NCBI GenBank assembly: GCA_029573975.1
Contig: JAKQBU010000181.1
Span: forward strand, 1-19,713
DNA from: Planctomycetota bacterium
GTDB taxonomy: Bacteria; Planctomycetota; Phycisphaerae; Sedimentisphaerales; SM23-30
Length of the DNA stretch: 19,713 bases
Direction of reading: 5' to 3'
Made by a program: the position numbers and the translations under genes. The notes under the pieces are model-generated. The model saw only the letters and a program-made list of their open reading frames with translations, had not been told where the DNA came from and ran no database searches. Numbering within the stretch: position 1 is the stretch's first letter; each line of letters starts with the position of its first letter. Of the stretch, positions 1 to 8,292 are shown one piece after another.

Positions 1-622
1 CATCACCATGGGGGCCATTATTGCCGGTCTTTACCTTCGCAATGGCATCCACCGCTTCCATGCCTTTGATGACCTTGCCGAACACCGCATAACCGGGATT
101 GTCGGGGGCATAATTCAGAAAATCGTTATTCTTGAGGTTGATAAAAAACTGGCAGGTGGCACTGTTGGGATTGTTCGTCCGTGCCATGGCAATCGTCCCA
201 CGGTCATTCTTTAGGCCATTTGCGGCTTCATTGACAATTGGCTTGCCGCTGCTTTTCTGCTGCATCTTTGGGGTAAATCCGCCGCCCTGAATCATGAAAT
301 CCGGTATCACCCGGTGAAAGATTGTCTCGCCTTGGCCGTCTTTTCCATCGAAAAAACCGGCCTTGACATACTGGATAAAATTCGCCGCCGTCACCGGGGC
401 CGCCTGGCCGTCTAGCTCGATTATGATTTCCCCCATCGTGGTCTCTAAAGCCACCTGCGGTTTAGAATTTGCCTGGTCTGTTTTCACTGCTTGCTCCTGT
501 ATGGGTTTGACAATATCCTGGTTATCTACTACGTTTTTTCCCTTGTCACAGCCGATCAGCCCTGTTGCACCCAGCAGACAGCAAAGCAGGATGGCCTTTT
601 GGATTCCATATTTCTTACTCAT
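1..622 (-). CDS. Cyclophilin-type peptidyl-prolyl cis-trans isomerase, lipoprotein (3' end outside window)
   Basis: This is a peptidyl-prolyl isomerase of the cyclophilin family, which catalyses cis-trans isomerisation of Xaa-Pro bonds in folding envelope proteins. The reading frame is open from ATG at 622 to the window edge, giving about 207 residues with the C-terminus cut off. The N-terminus [20 protein letters not shown] is followed by a lipobox LIGC (Cys25), so it should be a lipoprotein; Asp follows the Cys, which in E. coli favours inner-membrane retention. After a linker, the cyclophilin domain starts near residue 57 ([16 protein letters not shown]). The core motifs are [14 protein letters not shown] (Arg of the active site), [17 protein letters not shown] and [14 protein letters not shown], all characteristic. 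A GGAG lies 8 nt before the ATG. It is divergent from the GH78-like gene. Family assignment is firm; the cellular substrate is unknown. Confidence 0.95.
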   Translation of the reverse strand, partial: MSKKYGIQKAILLCCLLGATGLIGCDKGKNVVDNQDIVKPIQEQAVKTDQANSKPQVALETTMGEIIIELDGQAAPVTAANFIQYVKAGFFDGKDGQGETIFHRVIPDFMIQGGGFTPKMQQKSSGKPIVNEAANGLKNDRGTIAMARTNNPNSATCQFFINLKNNDFLNYAPDNPGYAVFGKVIKGMEAVDAIAKVKTGNNGPHGD

Positions 623-651
623 ACCATTTTCTCCGCATTACACTTTTCCGC

Positions 652-679
652 CTTATACCAATTTCTCCGGAAAAATCAA
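652..679 (-). promoter_or_regulatory. Sigma70-type promoter for the cyclophilin gene
   Basis: On the minus strand, TTGATT (674-679) and TATAAG (652-657) are separated by 16 bp, about 30 nt upstream of the cyclophilin ATG. The match to consensus is good at both boxes. It lies back to back with the promoter of the divergent GH78-like gene. Assignment is by sequence match only. Confidence 0.55.
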
Positions 680-706
680 TGGCGGACCGTGAATATTGGA
701 AATATT

Positions 707-735
707 TTGACAAATCCGGCAAAAGCAGGTATAGT
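707..735 (+). promoter_or_regulatory. Sigma70-type promoter for the GH78-like operon
   Basis: A perfect -35 box TTGACA (707-712) is followed after exactly 17 bp by TATAGT (730-735). The predicted transcript would start near 742 and leave a leader of about 45 nt before the GTG start at 787, with AAGGAG at 776-781 as ribosome binding site. This is the best promoter match on the plus strand in the window and suggests substantial basal expression. I see no clear operator palindrome around it. Confidence 0.65.
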
Positions 736-786
736 TTCTCCCACTTCTTTCTGATGGAACGTATCTACGAATAGTAAGGAGTTTTT

Positions 787-3285
787 GTGTCACGATCACT
801 ACCATCCGGTTTGGCATGTTCGGGGAAAACTCCAAAAAACCTGAGCCGATACCTCCCGGTCTTTGGGGTGATCTGGCTGGGCGTGGGGGCATGTCCGGCA
901 TATGGGAACGCCGCCGGGGAGGAAATTGGGCCATCCTTGCAGCAGTCGCTAATCTGGATCGAGGAAAAACCTGCTCTCCAGCAGATCTATTGCGTCTTTC
1001 GAAGGGAATTCGATCTGCCCTCAAAGCCCACCCAGGCCCAATTGCATCTTTTTGCCGACTCCAGATATATTCTATGGATTAACGGTGTTTATGTGGACCG
1101 CGGACCCTGCCGCTTCGATCCTCGATATCCGGAATACGATACGCTGGATATTCAGAGGTTTTTACTGCCCGGCCCCAATGCCATCGCGGTCCTGGTGCAT
1201 AACTATTCCGGCGCGGTCAACGGCCGGATGATGAATCACCTGCCCGGTTTTACCGCCCGGCTCGACATCGCAGATTCCGATGGTAAAATTATCACGATTA
1301 CTACCGACAAAGCCTGGCGGGCCAGTGACCAGACCCGTTTCGGCCTTTCGCCCGAAATTCCCGACCTCCTGCCGGGCAAACATATGTGGAGCAGTATTGC
1401 TGACAATATCGACGCCAGAAAAGATACCGGCGACTGGAGCCGTCCCGGTTTCGACGATTCCCAATGGACCCAGCCCTACCAAATCGAAGGTTCGCTCTGG
1501 GGCCCCCTTAAACCTCGCTCTATCCCCCTGTTGCGGGAACAGGAAGTAAAATCATTACAGATCATCGAGCATAAAACGAAAACCGAAACGACCCAGCCCC
1601 TCCATCTTCCTATTGCCCTGCAAAACGGGGAAACGCTGATTATGGATGCCGGGGAATTTACCCAGGCTTATTCCGTTCTGGACTTCGAAGCGGAAGAAGG
1701 CAGCCAGTTGGAACTGAACTACGCCCAGACCTATTACAGCAGCGGCAGCCAGCCCGTTTCCGCCTGGAATATGCCCAACCGGTATATTGCCCGCGCCGGC
1801 CGCCAGGAATATCGCAGCGGCGACACCTTCGGTTTCAAGTACCTCGTGCTCGAGGTCCGCTCGGGTTCGATCCAACTGCACAATGTCAAAATCATCAACC
1901 GTCTCTACCCCTTCGATTGCATTGGCCGCTTCACTTGCAGCGACGAAATGCTCAATACCCTGTGGCAAAATTCGATGCGTACCGTACTGCTTTGCTCCGA
2001 GGACGCTTATGTCGATTGTGCCACACGGGAACGGGTCGAATGGCTGGGGGATGGGGTCTCGGATGAATATCCGATCACGCGGGTGGCCTTTGCCGGGCCC
2101 GGTGCGGATGACAAACCGTGGTACGGCGACCCGCGCCTGATCCGGAACATGCTCCGCCATATTGGGCAAAGCTCCCAGCCGGATGGCCGGGTCCGGGCCA
2201 ATTATCCCAGCGATTATTGGGACATCCACAGCTACATCGAGGATTATGCGTGTCTGTGGATGCAGGGGATCCGAACCTATTATGACACCACCGGCGATCT
2301 GGAACTGGCACGAGAATTGTGGGCCTCTATCACGGGACAGTTAAAATGGTTTCTGGACCGAAAGACCCCCAATGGACTAGTCAACGCCCGCGAATTTGTC
2401 TTTCCCGGAAATCCGCTGGTATATCAGGTTTGCGAGGGTGTAACGCTGAATGCCGCGATTTATAAAGCCTTCAACGATATGGCGGCAATGGCAAAACTCC
2501 TGGGCCGGAACGATCAACACCACCAATATGCTGCTGAGGCGGCTGCCTTATCCGAAGCGGTCAACGAATATCTCTGGGATGAACAAATCGGCTCGTACTA
2601 TGGTGCAATCAAAGACAGCCAGAAAACACCACCCACCGCTCATGGCGCTGTGATGGCCTTATATTTCGGCATCGTCCCGGAAGATCGCCGGGAGCGGGTG
2701 AATCAATGGTTGCTGGCCAATCATACCCGGGAAGATTTTTCTCCCTATGTGCATCGGTATCTGTTTGAGGTGCTCTATCAGATGAACAATCCGGAAGTGG
2801 ATCAACTGGTATTGGATTTGATTCGGCAGCGCTGGGCGGCGATGGTGAATTATGAAACCAAAACCGTCTGGGAGGCATTTGGTCCGCACGAACCCTGCCA
2901 CAACATGGGCGCTCCGCCCGCTTATTTCCTGAGCGCCTATGTGCTGGGTGTGCGGGTGGAACAGCCCGTTGCCCAAAAAAGAATCGTAATTGAACCTCGT
3001 CTTGGCGATCTCACTTTCGCCCAAGGCATCGTAGTAACAGAATTCGGCCCTGTACCGATAAGCTGGCGACGCAGCGACACGACCGGCCTTGCCTTCCAGT
3101 TCGAAATCCCTCAGGGCACAGCCGCTGATATCTCAATCCCACGCTCGAGCGATACTCGCAAACTGACCCTGAACGAAAAAGTAATTGTCGAGAACGGCAA
3201 ACCGAATGATAATTCTATAAAACTGGAATCCGCATACATTCGATTTCAACTGGAATCGGGAATCTACACCGGAGAACTAAAATGA
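787..3285 (+). CDS. GH78-type alpha-L-rhamnosidase-like glycoside hydrolase, secreted
   Basis: Members of glycoside hydrolase family 78 remove terminal alpha-L-rhamnose by an inverting mechanism. The 832-aa product has a signal peptide (hydrophobic stretch about residues 21-36, likely cleavage near AYG-NA) and an N-terminal beta-sandwich (about 55-240) with a second beta domain to about 375. The (alpha/alpha)6 barrel starts with the family signature DCATRERVEWLGDG at 410-423. Asp410 and Glu415 have the Asp-x4-Glu spacing of the catalytic region of GH78 enzymes. TVWEAF places Glu696 where the family general base is expected. The C-terminal beta domain carries RIVIEPRLGDLTFAQG. The start is GTG, chosen because AAGGAG lies 5 nt before it. 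It overlaps the next gene by ATGA, so the two are translationally coupled. The signature departs from the common DCPQR(D/E)ER form, so specificity for rhamnose is not certain. Confidence 0.88.
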   Translation: MSRSLPSGLACSGKTPKNLSRYLPVFGVIWLGVGACPAYGNAAGEEIGPSLQQSLIWIEEKPALQQIYCVFRREFDLPSKPTQAQLHLFADSRYILWINGVYVDRGPCRFDPRYPEYDTLDIQRFLLPGPNAIAVLVHNYSGAVNGRMMNHLPGFTARLDIADSDGKIITITTDKAWRASDQTRFGLSPEIPDLLPGKHMWSSIADNIDARKDTGDWSRPGFDDSQWTQPYQIEGSLWGPLKPRSIPLLREQEVKSLQIIEHKTKTETTQPLHLPIALQNGETLIMDAGEFTQAYSVLDFEAEEGSQLELNYAQTYYSSGSQPVSAWNMPNRYIARAGRQEYRSGDTFGFKYLVLEVRSGSIQLHNVKIINRLYPFDCIGRFTCSDEMLNTLWQNSMRTVLLCSEDAYVDCATRERVEWLGDGVSDEYPITRVAFAGPGADDKPWYGDPRLIRNMLRHIGQSSQPDGRVRANYPSDYWDIHSYIEDYACLWMQGIRTYYDTTGDLELARELWASITGQLKWFLDRKTPNGLVNAREFVFPGNPLVYQVCEGVTLNAAIYKAFNDMAAMAKLLGRNDQHHQYAAEAAALSEAVNEYLWDEQIGSYYGAIKDSQKTPPTAHGAVMALYFGIVPEDRRERVNQWLLANHTREDFSPYVHRYLFEVLYQMNNPEVDQLVLDLIRQRWAAMVNYETKTVWEAFGPHEPCHNMGAPPAYFLSAYVLGVRVEQPVAQKRIVIEPRLGDLTFAQGIVVTEFGPVPISWRRSDTTGLAFQFEIPQGTAADISIPRSSDTRKLTLNEKVIVENGKPNDNSIKLESAYIRFQLESGIYTGELK

Positions 3286-5867
3286 AAACACGGCTACTTT
3301 TCCTTCTGATGGGCATGGTAATTCTTAATCAATCTGCTTTCGCCGAGTCTGCCAAAATCAAACAGTTGGTCCGGGAATTTGACTGTACGCAGGAATACCC
3401 GGCGGAAACCTACTTCGGCCACGGCAATATCCAAGTGGTGGAATCGCCCGCCGGACGCTATCGCGAAGCGGAAGGCAAACCGCTCTCCCGCTTCGGCTAC
3501 CGCTTCCAGGTCGAGAACATCGGCCGGCCCCACCTGGCCGTTGTCCGCTATCCCGATGACAAACGCCGCTACATGTGCATGATGGACGGCACCAGCTACG
3601 ACCTGACCGTCGGTGTCTTCACCGGTGTCAACCAGCCCCTCTCCGGCGGGATGCTGGAACTCAAACGCATCTTCTGGCCCCGCTGGAACGATTGCAGCAT
3701 CGTCTTCATGACCTGGAGCGATGGTGAGCCGGCCGCCGTCGCTGATGTAAAAATTTATGAACTCGAAGACCTGCCCTCTATGAGTATTCCCGCATCTCCG
3801 ACCGCCAGCCCCCGCCGCGATTTCGGCATCCAGTTTGAAGACCCCTGCGGCAAATGCGGCAGCGTCGGAGCCTTTACCCACGAAGAATGGGTTGAACGTA
3901 TGATCTCCTACATGAAGCACACCGGCCAGCGGCTACTCACCTACCCAGTCATCTGGTACCATCATCCGCTCTATCCTTCTGATATCGAACCGTGCGGCGA
4001 TTTCGGCTGGGTGTCCGCCCCCGACCGCCAGTACTACAGTCCCTGGACCACGCAGCCGGCCGACTGGGTGGCGCAGACCCTTCAGCGTTTCAGCGAGGAA
4101 GGTCTGGAGTTCCAGGCTTCCATGACCCTGCTGCGGCTGGGCAGCCTCATGCAGAACATGAACATTGATCTGGACTCCATCAAGGCCGGCGCAGATACCT
4201 ACAACAATATGCTCAGCAACGATCAGGTCCAGAGCAGCACGATGGACTGGACCCCGATCTATAATGTTCTCAACCTCCAGAAGAGCGCTGAAGGCCGCCT
4301 CGAAGGCAACGCCTATGGAGAACGTGCCGGCCCGTTCGGCAAGGGTGTGATGTTCAATCCTCTACATCCGACCGCGCAGAAGGCAATCCTGGCCGTAACC
4401 CGCGAAATTGCCAATCGCTACAGCCAGTATCCCGCCTTCAAGGGAATTTCGGTAAACATGTGGCATGCGACCATTACCTGGTTCTTCTCGCTCAATGCCG
4501 GTTACGACGATTACACCGCCGCCCTCTTCCAAAAGGAAACCGGCATCGAAATCCCCGTTGATACCCAGGCGCCAGATCGCTTCTCCAAACGTTATGAATT
4601 TCTGGTCAATAACCATCTCGAAAAATGGATGGAATGGCGCTGCCTGAAAATCCGCGACCTCTTCCGCCAGATGCGCGATATTGTGGTGGCGGCCCGTCCG
4701 GATTTGCGCCTGACCATCACCATGTGGACCGAAACCACGATACCCGGCTGGGTGGGCATCGCCAACAGTCCTGCCCATCAACTCTACGCCCGCAAAACCA
4801 CCTATGACCTGTACCGGGAAGGGGGTTTTGATGTTAATCTTTACCAGAACGAACCCGGCATCGAAGTCGATCTCTCCCTCGTGCAGGCCCGGGACCGGGA
4901 CGGCTGGGGCACCGCCGGCGTCAATACTCCGCTGGAAAGTTCCTGTATGTTCCGCGACCACGATTTCCTTGACAGAAAAACACTCGATGCGGTGGGTTCG
5001 CTGCCTACTTCCGGTGCGTACGTCTTCGACTGCTGGGTCGAAGCCTGGGGCGACCACAAATGGTATCCCTGTGCTCCCGATGATCCGCAGGCCAAGCAAT
5101 TCGCGGTGCTCTGCGGCAAACCGGCTGAGGGCATCTTTCACATGAACTCCACCTACCCCAAAGATGGCTTCTGGTGGGATTATCAGTTGCGAATCACCTC
5201 CCCCTTCCAGGCTGGCGCCCATTATATGGAACACGCCGCCCATGCGCTCGCCGAACTTGATGCCTACCGGATCACCCGCGGCGGCCTTTACCTGGATTCC
5301 GCCCATACGGATGAAATTCAAAGTTTCGCCCGTGCCTATCAAACCCTGCCTGCTAAAAAATTCCAGACGGTCGGTACTTCAACCGATCCGGTCGCGGTTC
5401 GCACCCTCCCGGCCGACGGCAAACGTTATCTCTACCTGGTTAACCGCGAATACTACCCCGTGGAAGTCGCACTGAAACTTGAAAACCCCGCCGGCAAGGC
5501 GACCGATCTCACCACCGGCGAATCGGTAAACGCCCCTAAAGACTGGCACCTGATCCTCGGTCCCTACGGCCTGCAAACCTTCGCTCTTTCGCCCGATGCG
5601 AAGATTACCGGTTTCACTGCCGCGCCGCCCCAGGATATCGCCGATGCCCTGCAAAAGCAGGCGGCGGAGACGTTGGATAGAATTCAGCAGATGCAGGCTG
5701 CCAATATCCCATTGCCTGCCGGCACCGACCTGCTGGCCGCCGCCATAAAAACCGCGATGGAGAAAAATCAGCTTGCCTGGCTGCGGCGAGCCTTAAACAG
5801 CTATATCATCCGCAAGGCCGATCTGATCTGGCAGTCCGCCCCAATACCAAAGGACAAACAGAATTAA
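3282..5867 (+). CDS. Secreted 861-aa protein, putative TIM-barrel glycoside hydrolase of unassigned family
   Basis: I do not recognise a named family. A signal peptide is clear (MKTRLLFLLMGMVILNQSAFA, cleavage after AFA). Residues about 30-170 look like a beta-sandwich. The central part from about 180 (DFGIQFEDPCGKCGSVGAFT) to about 660 has the alternating strand/helix and Trp/Tyr-rich character of a (beta/alpha)8 sugar hydrolase: YPVIWYHHPLYP, KGISVNMWHATITWFFS, LRLTITMWTETT (Glu484) and VFDCWVEAWGDHKWYPC (Glu587). The last two glutamates are candidate catalytic acids by analogy with retaining clan GH-A enzymes; this is inference. A C-terminal beta domain (about 710-770: YLYLVNREYYPVEVALKL) ends in a helical tail. 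Its ATG overlaps the stop of the GH78-like gene, so both products are probably made together and act on the same glycan in periplasm or outside. The stop codon lies in the loop of a hairpin. Confidence 0.75.
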   Translation: MKTRLLFLLMGMVILNQSAFAESAKIKQLVREFDCTQEYPAETYFGHGNIQVVESPAGRYREAEGKPLSRFGYRFQVENIGRPHLAVVRYPDDKRRYMCMMDGTSYDLTVGVFTGVNQPLSGGMLELKRIFWPRWNDCSIVFMTWSDGEPAAVADVKIYELEDLPSMSIPASPTASPRRDFGIQFEDPCGKCGSVGAFTHEEWVERMISYMKHTGQRLLTYPVIWYHHPLYPSDIEPCGDFGWVSAPDRQYYSPWTTQPADWVAQTLQRFSEEGLEFQASMTLLRLGSLMQNMNIDLDSIKAGADTYNNMLSNDQVQSSTMDWTPIYNVLNLQKSAEGRLEGNAYGERAGPFGKGVMFNPLHPTAQKAILAVTREIANRYSQYPAFKGISVNMWHATITWFFSLNAGYDDYTAALFQKETGIEIPVDTQAPDRFSKRYEFLVNNHLEKWMEWRCLKIRDLFRQMRDIVVAARPDLRLTITMWTETTIPGWVGIANSPAHQLYARKTTYDLYREGGFDVNLYQNEPGIEVDLSLVQARDRDGWGTAGVNTPLESSCMFRDHDFLDRKTLDAVGSLPTSGAYVFDCWVEAWGDHKWYPCAPDDPQAKQFAVLCGKPAEGIFHMNSTYPKDGFWWDYQLRITSPFQAGAHYMEHAAHALAELDAYRITRGGLYLDSAHTDEIQSFARAYQTLPAKKFQTVGTSTDPVAVRTLPADGKRYLYLVNREYYPVEVALKLENPAGKATDLTTGESVNAPKDWHLILGPYGLQTFALSPDAKITGFTAAPPQDIADALQKQAAETLDRIQQMQAANIPLPAGTDLLAAAIKTAMEKNQLAWLRRALNSYIIRKADLIWQSAPIPKDKQN

Positions 5868-5880
5868 CTGTTTGTCCTTT
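5849..5880. terminator. Hairpin terminator between convergent genes
   Basis: A perfect 13-bp stem, AAAGGACAAACAG (5849-5861) against CTGTTTGTCCTTT (5868-5880), closes a 6-nt loop AATTAA that contains the TAA stop codon of the 861-aa protein gene. One further T follows. The T tract is short and partly inside the stem, so termination may be less than complete. The structure is nearly symmetric and lies between two convergent genes, so it could serve the HEAT-repeat gene on the minus strand as well. Confidence 0.7.
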
Positions 5881-5916
5881 TGGCACTCTCAGATGCAAAA
5901 CCTGGTGTTATCGGGT

Positions 5917-6897
5917 TTATTGAATCGTGTTATAAATTTTTTCGACGGCCTTTTCCGCATCCTTCCGCACCGAGCCGGACGGATCGTTGTATTTGGCCAT
6001 CTCCAGGAACGGCAGGCAGGCCCGGTCGCCCAGCTTGCCCAGGCTTTCCGCTGCTTCTTCCCGCACATCATCAAAGGAATCATTGATCATGGTGTTAATC
6101 AAAGCGGCCACCGACTGGGTTCCCCGATAATCATCGAGTTTATCAGCCGCTTTTTTGCGGACATCCGAGGATCCCAGCCGCAGATCCTGCAGATATACTC
6201 CCAGCTTTTCCTGCCCGTAATTCATGGGCGGCAGAGCGGGGCTGACATATAACCGGTCCGCGCCCTCGGCATTCCGGATTTCATCGGCGGACTTGCCGGC
6301 CCGCTCTCTGACCAGTTCATCGCCATCCAGGCTAGCGCTTCGCACCAAAAATTCATAGGCGGCCGGGTCTTTGATCTCTCCCAGGCTCTTGGCGGCAGCT
6401 TCCCGCACTTCCGCGCTGGAATCGTTTATTAGAACATCGATTAAAACCGCCGTCGATGACACATTATCAAATTCCGCCAATTCCCGGGCGGCCCGCCGGC
6501 GCAAATCCGTGGATTCATGGAGAACCCGGTCAATAAGCTGCTCCTGACGGGAAACCTGCACTACCGTCGAACCGGTATCAATAATGGCCGGTTCCTGCAC
6601 GATTACCGCCGGTCTTTCCACGATTACTGGCGGAACCGGGGCAGCCACATAAACCCGGCGATGGTAATAATAGGGCCAGTGATGATAATAAACCCGATGG
6701 GGCGCATAATGATAGACAGGCCGCGGATAGGGAGCGGGCCGGTAATAGGGCCGGCTGGAGCCAATATGGACGCTTACCCGGGTATCATGCCGGGAACCAC
6801 GATCACGGGGGGGACCGCCGCGGCGGCCATCGGCCAAAACATTCGCTCCTAGCGCAAATATGGTTAAAATAAGGACTAATAAACTTTTTGTATTCAT
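5917..6897 (-). CDS. Secreted HEAT-repeat protein
   Basis: The product (326 aa from the chosen start) has a signal peptide MNTKSLLVLILTIFALGANV, cleaved probably after LA, so it should act in the periplasm or at the envelope. A Gly/Arg stretch and a Tyr/His/Pro/Arg-rich segment (about 45-85, containing YHHWPYYYHRR) follow. The rest is alpha-helical HEAT-like (PBS-lyase type) repeats in two blocks: about 120-200 (VLINDSSAEVREAAAKSLGE) and about 235-325 (TMINDSFDDVREEAAESLGK), the second nearly repeating the first. Such repeats form protein-binding scaffolds; no enzyme motif is visible. An in-frame ATG lies 11 codons upstream (6930), but AGAGGTG sits 4 nt before the ATG at 6897 and the signal peptide starts there, so 6897 is preferred. 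It ends 49 bp from the convergent GH operon. Confidence 0.88.
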   Translation of the reverse strand: MNTKSLLVLILTIFALGANVLADGRRGGPPRDRGSRHDTRVSVHIGSSRPYYRPAPYPRPVYHYAPHRVYYHHWPYYYHRRVYVAAPVPPVIVERPAVIVQEPAIIDTGSTVVQVSRQEQLIDRVLHESTDLRRRAARELAEFDNVSSTAVLIDVLINDSSAEVREAAAKSLGEIKDPAAYEFLVRSASLDGDELVRERAGKSADEIRNAEGADRLYVSPALPPMNYGQEKLGVYLQDLRLGSSDVRKKAADKLDDYRGTQSVAALINTMINDSFDDVREEAAESLGKLGDRACLPFLEMAKYNDPSGSVRKDAEKAVEKIYNTIQ

Positions 6898-7324
6898 CGC
6901 ACACCTCTTTTTCGTTAAAATCCTGTTCAACTACTCCTATTTTATCAAACGTTGTTTATAAATATCATTCATTTTTTCGATTTCAAGTTCATTCTAACGT
7001 ATAAGACACAAGAATTTTGCCCTGGTTAACCCGCATATTTCACAGGCTTTCGATTTTCAGCGGTCTTTTTGTCCGTCTTCTTCGTTCTCGTCGCTATCTG
7101 TCCTCGAAATATAGACTTATATGCCTGCGGAAGATAGCTCCTGCGGCCTCGAAGGCGGCCAAAAATTCTTGCCGAAAAACAGACTGTTGTTGATGGTGAA
7201 GCGTTAAAAAGTATGTAAGACACGCTAAATAAAGGAGTTAGAAGTATATGTCTCAAAATCTCGTGAAATATGCGGATTAAGCCTTTTTCTCGACGGCGGC
7301 GGATTTTGTGCGTATGATGGCGAC
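6898..7324. other. Gene-free stretch with MITE-like element
   Basis: This 427-bp stretch separates two divergently transcribed genes. It is AT-rich next to the HEAT-repeat gene (6900-7020), where its promoter should lie, although no box pair stands out. It then holds the inverted-repeat element at 7026-7280. A 104-codon open frame on the minus strand across it has no recognisable protein character. No RNA gene was recognised. Confidence 0.6.
7026..7280. mobile_element. MITE-like non-autonomous element with 18-bp terminal inverted repeats
   Basis: The left end TTAACCCGCATATTTCAC (7026-7043) and the right end GTGAAATATGCGGATTAA (7263-7280) are inverted copies matching at 17 of 18 positions, 13 of them contiguous. 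Both outer ends read TTAA, as expected for an element inserted at, or duplicating, a TTAA target; TTAA targeting is known for piggyBac-type transposases. The 255-bp body carries no transposase. AAAGGAG (7231-7237) precedes a 10-codon frame (7248-7280, MSQNLVKYAD) whose stop codon is the terminal TAA of the right repeat, possibly a remnant of the parent element. With a single copy in view, mobility is inferred from structure only. Confidence 0.55.
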
Positions 7325-8011
7325 ATGATGGAACCAACAATATGGATAGCCTGTCTGGTCATAGCCATTCTGATTGTTTGGGTTATTTATTATTATCGCA
7401 AGCGCCGCCAGATGCTGGCGGGGCTGGCTTTACGGCTCCAAATGCGTTTCAGCAGCGGGGATACTTTGGATCTGCTGGCACGGCTGGCCGATTGCTATCT
7501 CATGCAGTTCGGCCATTCCCGGCGAATTCTTAACATCCTGACAAGCAGAAGGGAGGAACGGACGGTCTTCGCCTTTGATTATCGCTACGAAACCGGCTCC
7601 GGCCAGGATCGTACTCTTCACCACTACAGCGTCATAGCCTGGCAGCAAAAGGTCTCTCTGCCATCCGTTATCGCACTGGCAGATCAGCCTTTTTTACCTC
7701 TGGGAAAGTTCCGCAGTTTTGCTCCCATGCCGACCGGGAATATGAAATTTGATGAAGCTTTTACCCTCTACACGGATAACGCCCCTGCCGTCCAAAAACT
7801 GCTGACCCGCGACATACAGAAAATCCTTTTGGATTGCGGCCTGCTAAACTGGCAATGGCAGGATCAATGGATTATTTTCTATACCCAATCCGTATTATCC
7901 GCCCTGCAAATCGCCCGCCTCATTCATCGCGGTTCGCATTGCTGCCGGCTCATCGCGGACGCAAAAAATATTGATGAACCAGCGCCGCCAGAATCCACAT
8001 CATCGAACTGA
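7325..8011 (+). CDS. Membrane-anchored protein of unknown function
   Basis: I cannot name a family. The 228-aa product has one N-terminal membrane segment (TIWIACLVIAILIVWVIYYY, residues 4-23) followed by RKRRQ, which by the positive-inside rule puts the remaining 200 residues in the cytoplasm. The soluble part has a strand-rich centre (TVFAFDYRYETGSGQDRTLH, then VIAWQQ), a pattern common in small uncharacterised PVC and proteobacterial proteins, and a C-terminal helix QSVLSALQIARLIHRG. Two adjacent ATG codons (7325, 7328) are possible starts; neither has a strong ribosome binding site. The 3' end overlaps the convergent DUF3147-like gene by 62 bp. The frame is long, regular and codon-like, so the gene is probably real. 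Confidence 0.75.
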   Translation: MMEPTIWIACLVIAILIVWVIYYYRKRRQMLAGLALRLQMRFSSGDTLDLLARLADCYLMQFGHSRRILNILTSRREERTVFAFDYRYETGSGQDRTLHHYSVIAWQQKVSLPSVIALADQPFLPLGKFRSFAPMPTGNMKFDEAFTLYTDNAPAVQKLLTRDIQKILLDCGLLNWQWQDQWIIFYTQSVLSALQIARLIHRGSHCCRLIADAKNIDEPAPPESTSSN

Positions 8012-8288
8012 CTCCCAGTACCCACCCCAGCGACATTCCTTTGCGAAAACACATATAGGCCGAACCGAAAAACACAATAGACGGCAGAATTCCCCAAACC
8101 GCTCCCAGGGTATAACGACCCATGCGCACGGCATCCCCCTGGCAGTCGCTGTAAACCCAGAGCATGACGATCAGGCCGGTCAGCGGCATTACCGCGATCA
8201 GACCCGCCAAGGTGGGCCGGGCTCGGGCAATCTGGGCACAAAGAACGATTATCAAAACAGCCAACGCCAGTTTTATGACAAATTGCAT
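7950..8288 (-). CDS. DUF3147-like small integral membrane protein
   Basis: The 112-aa product is almost wholly hydrophobic with four predicted membrane helices: QFVIKLALAVLIIVLCAQIA, LAGLIAVMPLTGLIVMLWVY, YTLGAVWGILPSIVFFGSAY and LGWVLGVSSMMWILAALVHQ. The pattern of an N-terminal helix, then PTLAGLIAVMPLTGLI with short loops resembles the DUF3147 membrane family, whose function is not established. I chose ATG 8288 (MQFVIK) because GAGGA lies 8 nt before it, inside the last codons of mobB; an ATG at 8303 would overlap mobB more deeply. It is the last gene of the minus-strand run and follows mobB by 4 nt. No terminator is visible because its end lies inside the convergent gene. Confidence 0.75.
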   Translation of the reverse strand: MQFVIKLALAVLIIVLCAQIARARPTLAGLIAVMPLTGLIVMLWVYSDCQGDAVRMGRYTLGAVWGILPSIVFFGSAYMCFRKGMSLGWVLGVSSMMWILAALVHQYFLRPR

Positions 8289-8292
8289 TGTC

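Noticed and set aside
7026..7340. 104-codon minus-strand frame
   Set aside because: It coincides with the inverted-repeat element, has no ribosome binding site and does not resemble a protein family.
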